Both the position numbers and the translations under genes were made by a program. Below, piece by piece: positions 15,245 through 23,183 of a stretch of DNA of 45,507 nucleotides. Position 1 is the stretch's first letter; each line of letters opens with the position of its first letter. Location of the stretch: the NCBI GenBank assembly GCA_030064795.1, contig JASJEI010000029.1, positions 1-45,507 on the forward strand, given 5' to 3'. This DNA is from Pleurocapsa sp. MO_226.B13. Lineage in GTDB: Bacteria > Cyanobacteriota > Cyanobacteriia > Cyanobacteriales > Xenococcaceae. The notes beneath the pieces were generated by a model that did not search any database, was not told the DNA's origin, and worked only from the letters and a program-made list of their open reading frames with translations.

Positions 15245-15369
15245 TTCCTTTCTTAAAACGTTTTTCTCGGCTTTTTAACTCCAAAGATAGTAATAATATT
15301 AGTCAAAGAAATCAATTATTTTATGAGAAATGAGTAATAAGGGAGGCGATCGTTTATCCTTTAGGGCTT

Positions 15370-16350
15370 TTATACTCTAGGTCGATAAACTCCAGGTTTA
15401 ATTCGTGACCAATATTTACCCAAATAGCCTTTGCGACCTAAAACATTAGAAATAGAGGTACGAACTTTATTCCTCTGGACTTGATTCCAGTCCGATTGAA
15501 CTGGTTGAGGATAGAGATAATTGACTACATCGTCAATGGAAAAGCGTTTGGGACGATTCTTCCTAATGTATCCCTCGACTGTTTCATAGAGCGTGGGCTT
15601 TAATTTATCCGAGGGCGGTAAGCCATAAGGCTTGTTACGGGCGACACAAGGGTCGGAGGAAACCTCCGACCACGCGCCCTTACTTTTTCTCCCAGAGAGT
15701 CGCTGGGTGCTTGCTTTAGCTATATTTTCGTTTTGTTCGTCCAACCTGACAGGGGGTCGTTTATCCTCGAATGGGGACACCGCATTCGGTTTAGCTATAT
15801 AGCAGTTGTTGTTAAACTCATCTGGTTCTAGATAACCCCGTCTTGTTGCCTCTTCTAGATATAGCTCGACAAGCTCTACCGAGAGTTTTTGTTCTAACTC
15901 GCGATCGAGTAGATGGTGTAAGTAATTTTGATGTAGTGTCTTGCCCGAATCTAAATTGGACACCGATTCGATTACTGACATTGCTTTTGCCAAATCTAGC
16001 GTCCATCTTTTCATCTGTTCTAACGAAGCAGGGGCTTTCCTGTCTTCATCTATTACAGAGGAATCGGGTGAGAATGGCTCGGCTTGGGGTAATTCTTGAA
16101 TTACTCTTTCTGAATCTAAGCTTCGGTGTGAAGCAGCTCTTAACTTCTGTTGTCTGTCGATTGAATTGGATTCAACCAAGTTATCTGGGTAAGAAACATC
16201 TCTACCTAGATCGAGCAATAATAGTCCAACACGCTCCTTGTTTTCTTTAGCCTCGGTTGCCATCGCTAGATAATATTCGTATTTCGATTGATAGTAGCTC
16301 TCTAGGTGAGTCAAAGAGTCAATCATTGCTCCTGTTTCAATCCGTTCCAT
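15370..16350 (-). CDS. Hypothetical protein with C-terminal winged-helix-like domain
   Basis: A soluble 326-residue protein. The N-terminal about 60 residues are helical (LESYYQSKYEYYLAMATEAK). A mid segment has a charged helical stretch (LLDRELEQKLSVELVELYLE). The last about 70 residues (ETVEGYIRKNRPKRFSIDDV, VNYLYP, VRTSISNVLGRKGYLGKYW) look like a HARE/winged-helix fold used in DNA-associated proteins. A palindrome GGTCGGAGG-TTT-CCTCCGACC lies inside the gene (about 15646-15670) and encodes WSEVSSDPCVAR in frame, probably an inserted small repeat. Its start lies two bases after the stop of the 71-residue zinc-binding protein gene, so the two form an operon. Confidence 0.65.
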   Translation of the reverse strand: MERIETGAMIDSLTHLESYYQSKYEYYLAMATEAKENKERVGLLLLDLGRDVSYPDNLVESNSIDRQQKLRAASHRSLDSERVIQELPQAEPFSPDSSVIDEDRKAPASLEQMKRWTLDLAKAMSVIESVSNLDSGKTLHQNYLHHLLDRELEQKLSVELVELYLEEATRRGYLEPDEFNNNCYIAKPNAVSPFEDKRPPVRLDEQNENIAKASTQRLSGRKSKGAWSEVSSDPCVARNKPYGLPPSDKLKPTLYETVEGYIRKNRPKRFSIDDVVNYLYPQPVQSDWNQVQRNKVRTSISNVLGRKGYLGKYWSRIKPGVYRPRV

Positions 16351-16352
16351 TG

Positions 16353-16568
16353 CTATTTACCCCGACGACATACAGAAGTTTTTCCGTTACATTCATTGCC
16401 ATAGCTCGGACAGCACACGGCATAGCTTTTTCTTTCTACTACGCGATCGCATCCAATGCAGACGAATTTATATACTCTCTCATACATTTTTCTTTCATGT
16501 TCTCTAACTGTATATGAACGGTAGTGTTCGGTTTTAGTCGCGTCGAAGTCTGGTTTTTTTCGAGCCAT
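16353..16568 (-). CDS. Small zinc-binding-type hypothetical protein
   Basis: A 71-residue basic protein with MARKKPDFDATKTEHYRSYT at the N-terminus and a Cys-rich C-terminal half: FVCIGCDRVVERKSY, AVCCPSYGNECNGK and SVCRRGK. The CxxC...CC...C...C pattern suggests a zinc ribbon or knuckle, probably binding nucleic acid. It is the first gene of a two-gene unit with the 326-residue protein. Confidence 0.6.
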   Translation of the reverse strand: MARKKPDFDATKTEHYRSYTVREHERKMYERVYKFVCIGCDRVVERKSYAVCCPSYGNECNGKTSVCRRGK

Positions 16569-16774
16569 AACGAAAGTAGAAATTTAAAACGTTGATAACT
16601 TTATTTATTGTGAATAACTTTACGAATAAAGGCTCGTATTTTAGCCCAAGTAAAGAGTGAACAAGCGCGAAACTACGTAGAGCTACTTCGCGCAAATGCG
16701 ACCATCTCCAATATCTAATGTCACCTCAACAGTAATCAATTACTCGTTTTGTCCGAGCATCTTCAATCCTGTTA

Positions 16775-17005
16775 CTATTCAACCAACTGCAATAACTCTC
16801 GTAGAGACTCATCTTTCTCAATCTCAACCTCAACAATCTGTTCGGTCATGCGATCGCGCCGATTCTCCATACCCAATATCTGACTCGTACTACCCCTACC
16901 CATCCGATAGGCAATCCGCATTACTTCCCGTTGCTGTTCTAAAGTCTCCAGTTGAGATAGTAGTAGCTCGTGTTTACGCTCGGCAGCTTCATAATCTAGG
17001 AGCAA
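16775..17005 (-). CDS. Small coiled-coil hypothetical protein
   Basis: The frame gives a strongly helical, Glu/Arg/Leu-rich protein of about 76 residues (AAERKHELLLSQLETLEQQRE, TEQIVEVEIEKDESLRELLQ; both quoted only in part) with heptad-like spacing, thus probably a coiled coil. No ATG is present; TTG at 17003-17005 is a possible start and the frame stays open about 12 codons further upstream. A repeated TACCTGAA motif pair lies about 90 bases upstream (17096-17123). The opposite-strand frame (16696-17094) looks like a shadow. Confidence 0.5.
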   Translation of the reverse strand: MLLDYEAAERKHELLLSQLETLEQQREVMRIAYRMGRGSTSQILGMENRRDRMTEQIVEVEIEKDESLRELLQLVE

Positions 17006-17570
17006 GTTCAGTACTTCATCTTCAATCTTTAATAACAGGATTTAAGATATCTACTTATTATGTTTTTATTGTGTTTGTTTGTGCAAATCGGTAACAGAAG
17101 AAAAATTCAGGTATTTTCAGGTAGAGCTGCTAAATCTTAAGATCTTTTAGATTATTAATATTGATTCTTTTTAGTCACCAAAATACTACCGATACAGTTA
17201 GCAACTGGCGATCGCTTTCCATAACCTAGAGCGAACAATGGGCGATCGCCTCTTCTGGTGACACATTTCAAAAATGTCTGCTGAAGAGGCAAACTGCTTA
17301 AATGTCAGTCAGTAATACTCAACCCATGTACTTTGAGAGCGATTCGTGCCAGCTCAGTTAGACTATTTGTTTTCTGATTTGTGAGTCTACACATTGTCCA
17401 ATTTCCACTTTTGGTTATCGCTACCAGTCTTAGACCACTGAATGATACTAGCTCCATCCTCAGTATTGCTTTTAGGTTTGTGTTTAATTCTATTTGATAA
17501 TTGTTTCTAGATTAAATCTGTTTAATAAAAGGCGATCGCTATTAAATACAAGACAAAATCAAGCTAAAAA
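17006..17570. other. 565-base spacer upstream of the coiled-coil gene
   Basis: It holds the TACCTGAA motif pair at 17096-17123, HIP1 sites near 17209 and 17243, and an imperfect inverted repeat around 17248-17286 (GCCTCTTC...GAAGAGGC). No gene is supported. Confidence 0.5.
17096..17123 (-). promoter_or_regulatory. TACCTGAA motif pair, copy A (possible operator)
   Basis: On the minus strand TACCTGAA occurs twice with a ten-base period and is followed by TTTTTCTTCT. Copy B at 17835-17865 shares TACCTGAATTTTTC and CTCT/TTCT and a second TACCTGAA 12 bases away. Both copies lie roughly 80-90 bases upstream of minus-strand genes. Confidence 0.45.
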
Positions 17571-17753
17571 CTAAGAATTTTTGCAGTAAGCTATACCGCG
17601 ATAGATCCTGACATCTAATGGAGAACGATAAGTTTGAATCGGACGACGAAGATGATAAGTTTGTCCGCGAAAACGAGCAGTAAGATCTGATGGCACGGTT
17701 TCCACTCGAACATTATGAGTAGTATAAGCTTTACCTAAAAAACGTAGTTGCAT
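17571..17753 (-). CDS. DUF4278 family protein
   Basis: The 60-residue protein MQLRFLGKAYTTHN..., with TARFRGQTYHLRRP and DVRIYRGIAYCK, matches DUF4278, a small family confined to cyanobacteria with a predicted all-beta fold and unknown function. The length is typical. ATG 17751-17753 has AGGAG eight bases upstream. Motif pair B lies about 80 bases upstream and may be its control site. Confidence 0.88.
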   Translation of the reverse strand: MQLRFLGKAYTTHNVRVETVPSDLTARFRGQTYHLRRPIQTYRSPLDVRIYRGIAYCKNS

Positions 17754-17834
17754 TTTTGATTCTCCTATTTTGTAGCATTACTGTGAAAAAAAGTTTATTT
17801 ATCAGTATTGTGTAAGCCAATAATAGGAATTTAA

Positions 17835-17865
17835 AGAGGAAAAATTCAGGTATTAATTCAGGTAT
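17835..17865 (-). promoter_or_regulatory. TACCTGAA motif pair, copy B (possible operator of the DUF4278 gene)
   Basis: On the minus strand two TACCTGAAT units 12 bases apart are followed by TTTTCCTCT. This matches copy A at 17096-17123, which is likewise upstream of a minus-strand small gene. Confidence 0.45.
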
Positions 17866-17900
17866 ATCTAAAAGTAATCTAGATTATTTATTATTAGTTA

Positions 17901-17928
17901 GTAGGGGCGGTTCGCGAACCGCCCCTAC
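17901..17928. repeat. Perfect 28-bp palindromic interspersed repeat
   Basis: GTAGGGGCGGTTCG is followed directly by its reverse complement. It is of the same design as 5564-5583 and 7326-7353. Confidence 0.85.
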
Positions 17929-17951
17929 AGTTATTGGTCATTAATTCTTAA

Positions 17952-18116
17952 TGGTCTAAATTTATTTTTGGTGAAGGTGCATCTTTAAATCTTGGTAGCT
18001 CGTTTTTGGCTTCTACAGCCGAAAGTATTGTATTTAGCGACGATATCGAATTTTCTGCTACTGGCTACTTCTTGAACCATTATTTTAAAACTACGAGTTT
18101 CAACAACCTGGTTTAG
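17952..18116 (+). pseudogene. Filamentous haemagglutinin-type (TPS domain) secreted protein remnant
   Basis: The frame reads FGEGASLNLGSSFLASTAES followed by IVFSDDIEFSATGYFL, closely resembling the N-terminal TPS/haemagglutination domain of two-partner-secreted proteins ('...LNV.GSF.ASTA.SI.FADGTEFSA'). There is no start codon; stops bound it at 17949 and 18114. It is a short relic of a large surface protein gene. Confidence 0.55.
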
Positions 18117-18121
18117 CTTAA

Positions 18122-19084
18122 TCAGGCGAGACATTGTTTGACTAGCTTTTGCCACTCTGGAGAGGAAACCAAGCTGGCGATCTCTAATTCTGTGCCATAT
18201 TCTGCTGAGTAGTTTTTAAAAGATGCAATCCAATCTAGAATAGTCTCTGTCGGGTATTTTCGACTATAACCACAGGATTTACTAAGATATTGGCTCATTT
18301 CGGTGAGGTGTCCTGTTTGCTGTAGTCGCCAGGCACTCCAAATCAGGCTTTGATAACGAGAATCAGCTTCTAGGTTTTTGACTTCTGTCGGTAAATTGGA
18401 TTGAGCAAAAAATTGTTCTAAAATCCGATCTAATTCGTGAGCTTGCAAGAGAGTGTTTTTGGAAGCGTTAGCTTCGTGTTGACGATATTTTACTGTTGTC
18501 TGTTTTACCCATGCAGCATTACAACCCATCGCTGCTAAACGGAGGGTTAAATCTACATCTGGTGTTTGTTCGAGGCTCGTATCGAATCCTTCGGTACGCT
18601 CTAGCCACGATCGCCTAAAGAGCATTGCTCCTAAAAAAACAGGTTTCCAGACAATCAGATCGGCTAAATTGAGTTGAGGGATCTGCTTCCAAGGCTCTAC
18701 TGCTGCTTTGAGATTGCCATGGCGATCGACAATTTGCCAACCACTATTGACTATTCCCAAAGAGGGATTTTGCTCCAGTAACGCTACTTGAGAAGCTAAC
18801 TTGTGGGGCAAAAAAACATCATCCTGATCCAAAAAAGCGATATATTCTCCTTGAGCTTGGCTGAGTCCGAAATTACGGCTGGCTGCTACTCCTTGATTTG
18901 TCTGACTAAAATATCTAACCCGTTCTGCGTATTGTTGAATTACTCGATCAGTATTATCGGTCGAGCCATCGTCAACCACAATAATTTCATAATCACTATA
19001 GGTTTGGGCTAATACACTCTCGATCGCTTCTCCAATGTAGCGATCGCCATTGTAAGCAGGAATAATAACACTAACTTTAACCAT
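18122..19084 (-). CDS. Glycosyltransferase family 2
   Basis: ATG 19082-19084 (MVKVSVIIPAYNGDRYIGEA) fits the family start better than an in-frame Met nine codons upstream. The GT-A fold signatures are IIPAYNG, VVDDGSTDNTD and the DXD-like LDQDD (about 90-94). The segment ERTEGFDTSLEQTPDVDLTL (about 161-180) contains the acidic catalytic-base region. At 320 residues it is a soluble GT2 probably acting on surface polysaccharide or glycolipid. The neighbouring gene at 19304-20476 is a second glycosyltransferase, on the same strand but 190 bases away across repeats. Confidence 0.9.
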   Translation of the reverse strand: MVKVSVIIPAYNGDRYIGEAIESVLAQTYSDYEIIVVDDGSTDNTDRVIQQYAERVRYFSQTNQGVAASRNFGLSQAQGEYIAFLDQDDVFLPHKLASQVALLEQNPSLGIVNSGWQIVDRHGNLKAAVEPWKQIPQLNLADLIVWKPVFLGAMLFRRSWLERTEGFDTSLEQTPDVDLTLRLAAMGCNAAWVKQTTVKYRQHEANASKNTLLQAHELDRILEQFFAQSNLPTEVKNLEADSRYQSLIWSAWRLQQTGHLTEMSQYLSKSCGYSRKYPTETILDWIASFKNYSAEYGTELEIASLVSSPEWQKLVKQCLA

Positions 19085-19136
19085 GTTTAAGGAACGAGGA
19101 ACAAAGAACAAGGCAGGAGGAGTGGAGGTGCAGAGG

Positions 19137-19187
19137 AAGATCGGGAGATCGGGAAGATCGGGAGATCGGGAAGATCGGGAGATCGGG
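19137..19187 (+). repeat. Tandem repeat, 17-bp unit x 3
   Basis: AAGATCGGGAGATCGGG is repeated three times without mismatch; each unit is itself a near duplication of AGATCGGG. Confidence 0.85.
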
Positions 19188-19246
19188 AAGAAGTAACGAC
19201 TAAAAACTAAAAACTAAGAACTAACTACCGTACGGACGTAACTATT

Positions 19247-19297
19247 GTAAGGGCGAACGGCGACGCGAAGCTAATCCTTTAGGGCGTTCGCCCCTAC
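19247..19297. repeat. Palindromic repeat interrupted by a nested mini-repeat
   Basis: Arms GTAAGGGCGAACG (19247-19259) and CGTTCGCCCCTAC (19285-19297) belong to the palindrome family seen at 5564 and 17901. The 25 bases between them contain GCGAAGC and ATCCTTTAGG, the reverse complement of the core of the 24-bp mini-repeats at 910 and 1103. It appears to be one small element inserted in the centre of another. Confidence 0.7.
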
Positions 19298-19303
19298 GCC
19301 AAA

Positions 19304-20476
19304 TTACAAACGCCTAATTAACTGTTTATTTCTGGCTATTTCCAAATAAAGATGTTCTAGCTTAGTTATGTTCTGACGTAAAGTATAACGTTCCAATACT
19401 CTTTGTCGAGCTTTGTTACCCAGTAGGATAGTCATTTCAGGATGGTCGCGAAACAAAGGTAACAGAATTTTGAGTTGTGCGGTAACATCTTGGGTGTCTA
19501 GGACTACCCCCGCACCATCTTCTAAAACCTCGCCGTCTGCACCTGCATCGGTGGCTAAGCAAGCTACTCCACAAGACATAGCTTCCAGTAGCGATATAGA
19601 TAAACCTTCTACCAAAGAAGGCAAAATAAAGACATCTGCTGCTCTGAGGATATCAATTCGTTGTTGTTCGTCGGCAACAAAACCCAGCCAGATAATGTTA
19701 TGTTCTTTGCCATAATGAGGTTGAAGCGAACTTCTATTAGGGCCATCTCCCACCATTAATAATTGACAATCACCTCCTAAATTGGCTAGCTTCCAGGCTT
19801 TGAGGAGAGCTTCAATATTTTTTTCGGTAGCAATACGTCCCTGATAAACAAATAGTCTTTTAGTCCTTAGCTGATATTTGAGACTAGAATAACCAGGAGA
19901 ATACTTTTGCTCGTCCACACCATTGGGTATAACTATCACGCGATCGCCTGGTACTCCTAGTTTGATTAAGAGATCTCGCTGGATCTCGCTAAAGACTATT
20001 ACCCGATCGTAGCGGGCTAAAAAGGGCGCGTATAGCTGATAGGTCAAGTATTGGGTACTAGACTTAAGATTGCGGATTTTGCTGTCAAAAGGGGGATGAA
20101 AAGTGGCTACCAGGGGAATATTTAACTCTTCACAAATGTCTGGTAACAAAAAGTCTAGAGGAGATAATGTCAAAGAAGCATGAACTAAATCTGGCTTGAG
20201 CTTCCGTAGCGATCGCAATAAAACCTTACTTGATTTTAAGGTCGGTATGGTATATACCTGAGATTTGTAAATAAAAGGCAGGGGAATTTCTCTGCAATTC
20301 GACCAGCTATGGTGATTTTTGGCGTACTGAGCATGATTGGCGTAACTTTCCTGTGATTGAGAGAAATGCAAAAAACTAACCCGATAGTCTCTGTCTAACA
20401 GCGCGTTAGTAATTTCTCGACCATAGGTGACATTGCCACAAAAAGGTGATTTTTTTCCCAACCAAGCGATATGCAT
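19304..20476 (-). CDS. Glycosyltransferase family 4
   Basis: The 390-residue GT-B enzyme starts MHIAWLGKKSPFCGNVTYGR. The N-terminal half has LVHASLTLSPLDF and VATFHPPF; the C-terminal half has the family core VIVIPNGVDEQKYSPG, FVYQGRIATEKNIEALLKAW and the nucleotide-sugar-binding FILPSLVEGLSISLLEAMSC with the E-x7-E pattern. The start of the protein reminds me of the cyanobacterial digalactosyldiacylglycerol synthase DgdA, but I cannot confirm that, so the product is left general. Confidence 0.88.
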   Translation of the reverse strand: MHIAWLGKKSPFCGNVTYGREITNALLDRDYRVSFLHFSQSQESYANHAQYAKNHHSWSNCREIPLPFIYKSQVYTIPTLKSSKVLLRSLRKLKPDLVHASLTLSPLDFLLPDICEELNIPLVATFHPPFDSKIRNLKSSTQYLTYQLYAPFLARYDRVIVFSEIQRDLLIKLGVPGDRVIVIPNGVDEQKYSPGYSSLKYQLRTKRLFVYQGRIATEKNIEALLKAWKLANLGGDCQLLMVGDGPNRSSLQPHYGKEHNIIWLGFVADEQQRIDILRAADVFILPSLVEGLSISLLEAMSCGVACLATDAGADGEVLEDGAGVVLDTQDVTAQLKILLPLFRDHPEMTILLGNKARQRVLERYTLRQNITKLEHLYLEIARNKQLIRRL

Positions 20477-20717
20477 TCAAATGCTATTTCCTCTAGGCAA
20501 CTACAGCAGATAACGCAAGATATAGCTAGTAAGATCAATTGATGATTACTATTTATCAGCTTTAGTTAATTTACCAGATTGGGGGATATTCAGTTATCAA
20601 TTATCAATGACTCGTGAAAAGTTGATGATTTGGAGTTCGGAATTCGGAGTACTCGCTCTTCGAGAAGCTGAGTCTAACGACAAGCGAGCGCGAATGCAAA
20701 CGCTACGGAGTTAGTTT

Positions 20718-22073
20718 TTAGTTGCTACTTATTTTGCGCATCATATACCAAGTTAAAACGCCTCCACAAAGGGCGATCGCAGCTAAACCGAGTAGTACCA
20801 AGGGTAACCCAAAGCGAGTTTCAGCGGATGCTGCTAGTGCCAACGGTAGAGAAAGGGCAATATTCACCGCGTTGTTTTGCAAACCAAATACTTTTCCTCT
20901 TTTTTCAGTAGGTGTTTGAGACTGGATCGTCGTTTGCATTGGCACGCCGACTAAGGCAGCAAATGCTCCCAAAAATGCTGTCATGACTAATGCCAACCAC
21001 AGGTTTTGAGTAGCAAAAGATAATCCTACTAAAGAGGCTGAAACGCCAATTGAACCAATTAAACTCAAGCGCGCACGACTAATGTATTGTCCTTTACTAC
21101 CCAAAATAGCTGCACTTGCCCCCATCCCAATGCCTGCTGCTGCCAGCAAAATACCAAACTGTTCCGCTTCGATTTGAGGAATTCGATCTGCCAGACTAAC
21201 GGCTAATACTGCTAAGGCAGCAAAAATAGAAAATAAAATGACTAACTGAATTAAGGCATTGCGTACCCGATGATTTTCCCCTAAATATTTAATTCCATCT
21301 TGAATATCCTGCCAAGGATGAGGTTGTTCTTTTTCGGAATTAGTTAACTTTTCTCCTGTTTTTAGTGCCAGAAGAATAATTCCAGCGATCGCATAAGCAC
21401 CACCAACCAATATTTCTTTACCAAGATCGTCAGGTAAACCTACTTGTACGCCTAAATTATCAGCTATGGCTAATAATGGCTCGCCGATCGCAAAACCAAC
21501 GATCAGCAATGCCATCATGGTAGTGGTATAGAGGGAGTTGGCGGCCAGTAAGTCTTTATCTTTGACAATTAGAGGAATTACCGCTTGTTCTGCGGGAGCA
21601 AAAAACTGGGTAAAGGTCGATACTGCAAAAGTAATTGCCAACATCAAGCCAAATCCCAGAGGAATAGCCTGCAAAAAGGTCTTTCCTTGGGCAAATAACA
21701 GTATTGGAGGCAAAATTATCACCAAGATCCCCCTTAATAGATTGGAAACTACTAAGATTGACTTTTTTTGCCAGCGGTCTACATATACTCCCGCCAAAGA
21801 ACCAAACAGCACCGCAGGAATGGTAAAAGCGATCATAATTGGAGATACCCATTGACTAATTGGCTGGTCTGGTAATTGGAATCGATTGGCAATTATGGCG
21901 ATCATTAATACCAAATAGACTTTATCTGCCAACTGGGAAAATATTTGTCCACTCCATAAAATTAAAAAGCGGTTATTGTTTAAGACAGGGGCGAATCCTT
22001 GAGAATTGGGACGAGTGAATCTCGTGTCTCGTTTTACAAAATTTTCTGATGTTTCTGTTTCCGACAGTCGCAT
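20718..22073 (-). CDS. MFS transporter (EntS-like, MFS_3 group)
   Basis: The 451-residue protein has about 12 hydrophobic helices after a 35-residue polar N-terminus. ILWSGQIFSQLADKVYLV and GVYVDRWQKKSI (about 98-109, the loop 2-3 motif) are typical of the group that includes the enterobactin exporter EntS and macrolide pumps. The late QTTIQSQTPTEKRGKVFGL segment is also a hallmark. Substrate unknown. It is likely a single-gene unit; repeat DNA lies downstream. Confidence 0.88.
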   Translation of the reverse strand: MRLSETETSENFVKRDTRFTRPNSQGFAPVLNNNRFLILWSGQIFSQLADKVYLVLMIAIIANRFQLPDQPISQWVSPIMIAFTIPAVLFGSLAGVYVDRWQKKSILVVSNLLRGILVIILPPILLFAQGKTFLQAIPLGFGLMLAITFAVSTFTQFFAPAEQAVIPLIVKDKDLLAANSLYTTTMMALLIVGFAIGEPLLAIADNLGVQVGLPDDLGKEILVGGAYAIAGIILLALKTGEKLTNSEKEQPHPWQDIQDGIKYLGENHRVRNALIQLVILFSIFAALAVLAVSLADRIPQIEAEQFGILLAAAGIGMGASAAILGSKGQYISRARLSLIGSIGVSASLVGLSFATQNLWLALVMTAFLGAFAALVGVPMQTTIQSQTPTEKRGKVFGLQNNAVNIALSLPLALAASAETRFGLPLVLLGLAAIALCGGVLTWYMMRKISSN

Positions 22074-22120
22074 TATATTTTAATACTAAATTCAATCTTA
22101 TTTTCTATACCTAATATTTT

Positions 22121-22147
22121 CCAGGACGAATTGCGATTCGTCCCTGG
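22121..22147. repeat. Imperfect palindromic interspersed repeat
   Basis: CCAGGACGAAT and ATTCGTCCCTGG flank TGCG, with one unpaired base. It lies between the recO and MFS genes, about 45 bases beyond the recO stop, and could act as a terminator hairpin. Confidence 0.6.
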
Positions 22148-22189
22148 ATAGACTAATTTGCTGGGTTTTACATTAGGATTACTTCGATC

Positions 22190-23056
22190 CTAAAACTCAA
22201 CGTATAGGTTATCTACTAGATTAGCCGAACGAATCGTCTTACCTATATGATATTGGATATATTCTCGCAAAATTCTTTCTATTCTCATCCAAGCAATTTC
22301 TGAATTCGAGTCAGATGCTTCGCGATCGCTGAATAATTTTAAGGCTGGTAAAGAATGATGATTTAACTGTCGTAAAAGAGCTAATTCTAGAGCGTTAATG
22401 CGGTAATTAATCTGAGGAACGCGATTATGATACCGAGCCTCTAAATCCTCAGAGCGGTCGTCGCGATCGCCTTGTTGTGCTGCTTGAGATGCTTCTAGAT
22501 CGATAATTCCCCCCCCCTCAAAACTAAATCCCACCCGCCACTGAGCAACGCTTGAGTTGGGTGCAACAACCTTTTGAGTCAGACAACAGTTAAATACCTG
22601 GGGAGTTATCCCCGCGATCGCTGTTAAATGAAATACCGCTTGAGCTAAATAGGGATAGATCGACTCCTCTCGATCGCAGGCTTCTAAACGTCGTAAATGT
22701 TCGTTGAGTAATTGATACAATTCTGGTTGGGGTTGTTCGTCTACCGCTAAAAATAAAGACAACTCCGCTAAATATTGAGCAGCAGCCAACTTCCCCAGAT
22801 CCCGACTCAAACCAGGATAGGTATACAGAGTATCCGCTTGAATAATCTTATCCAGAGATTTTCCTCTAACAATTAATAGCTCATTAATGACAAATAATTG
22901 TGTCCTTCCCCGCAAACTCGATTTGTGCTTTTTTGCCCCTGGTGCAACCGCTCTAATTAAGCCATATTCTGGAGTTAACACCGCCACCAAGCGGTCATTC
23001 TCCTTAATCGAAGAGCCTTTTAAAATAATTCCTGTAGCTTTATATTTTTGACCCAT
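22190..23056 (-). CDS. recO: DNA repair protein RecO
   Basis: Recombination mediator that works with RecR to load RecA on gapped DNA. The 288-residue protein begins KYKATGIILKGSSIKENDRL, the N-terminal OB-fold, with EYGLIRAVAPGAKKHKSSL (about 29-47) and the later YLAELSLFLAVDEQPQPELY helical region. Length and order are typical of cyanobacterial RecO. The four-Cys zinc site of some RecO proteins is not evident. It stands 127 bases from deoC on the same strand. Confidence 0.93.
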   Translation of the reverse strand: MGQKYKATGIILKGSSIKENDRLVAVLTPEYGLIRAVAPGAKKHKSSLRGRTQLFVINELLIVRGKSLDKIIQADTLYTYPGLSRDLGKLAAAQYLAELSLFLAVDEQPQPELYQLLNEHLRRLEACDREESIYPYLAQAVFHLTAIAGITPQVFNCCLTQKVVAPNSSVAQWRVGFSFEGGGIIDLEASQAAQQGDRDDRSEDLEARYHNRVPQINYRINALELALLRQLNHHSLPALKLFSDREASDSNSEIAWMRIERILREYIQYHIGKTIRSANLVDNLYVEF

Positions 23057-23100
23057 TTTTTACAGGGAGTTAGTTTGCTTCGTTCAGATTAATCGGTTTT

Positions 23101-23126
23101 TAGCTATTAGCTATTAGCTATTAGCT
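23101..23126 (+). repeat. Short tandem repeat, 7-bp unit
   Basis: AGCTATT is repeated three times and followed by AGCTTC. A CGTTCCT duplication follows at about 23166-23180. Confidence 0.75.
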
Positions 23127-23183
23127 TCTTAATTTATAGTAAGCATCGAAGCTTAATCTAATTCCTCGTTCCTCGTTCCTTAT

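Noticed and set aside
19137..19187. Possible CRISPR array in the GATCGGGA repeats
   Set aside because: Units are contiguous without spacers; it is a plain tandem repeat.
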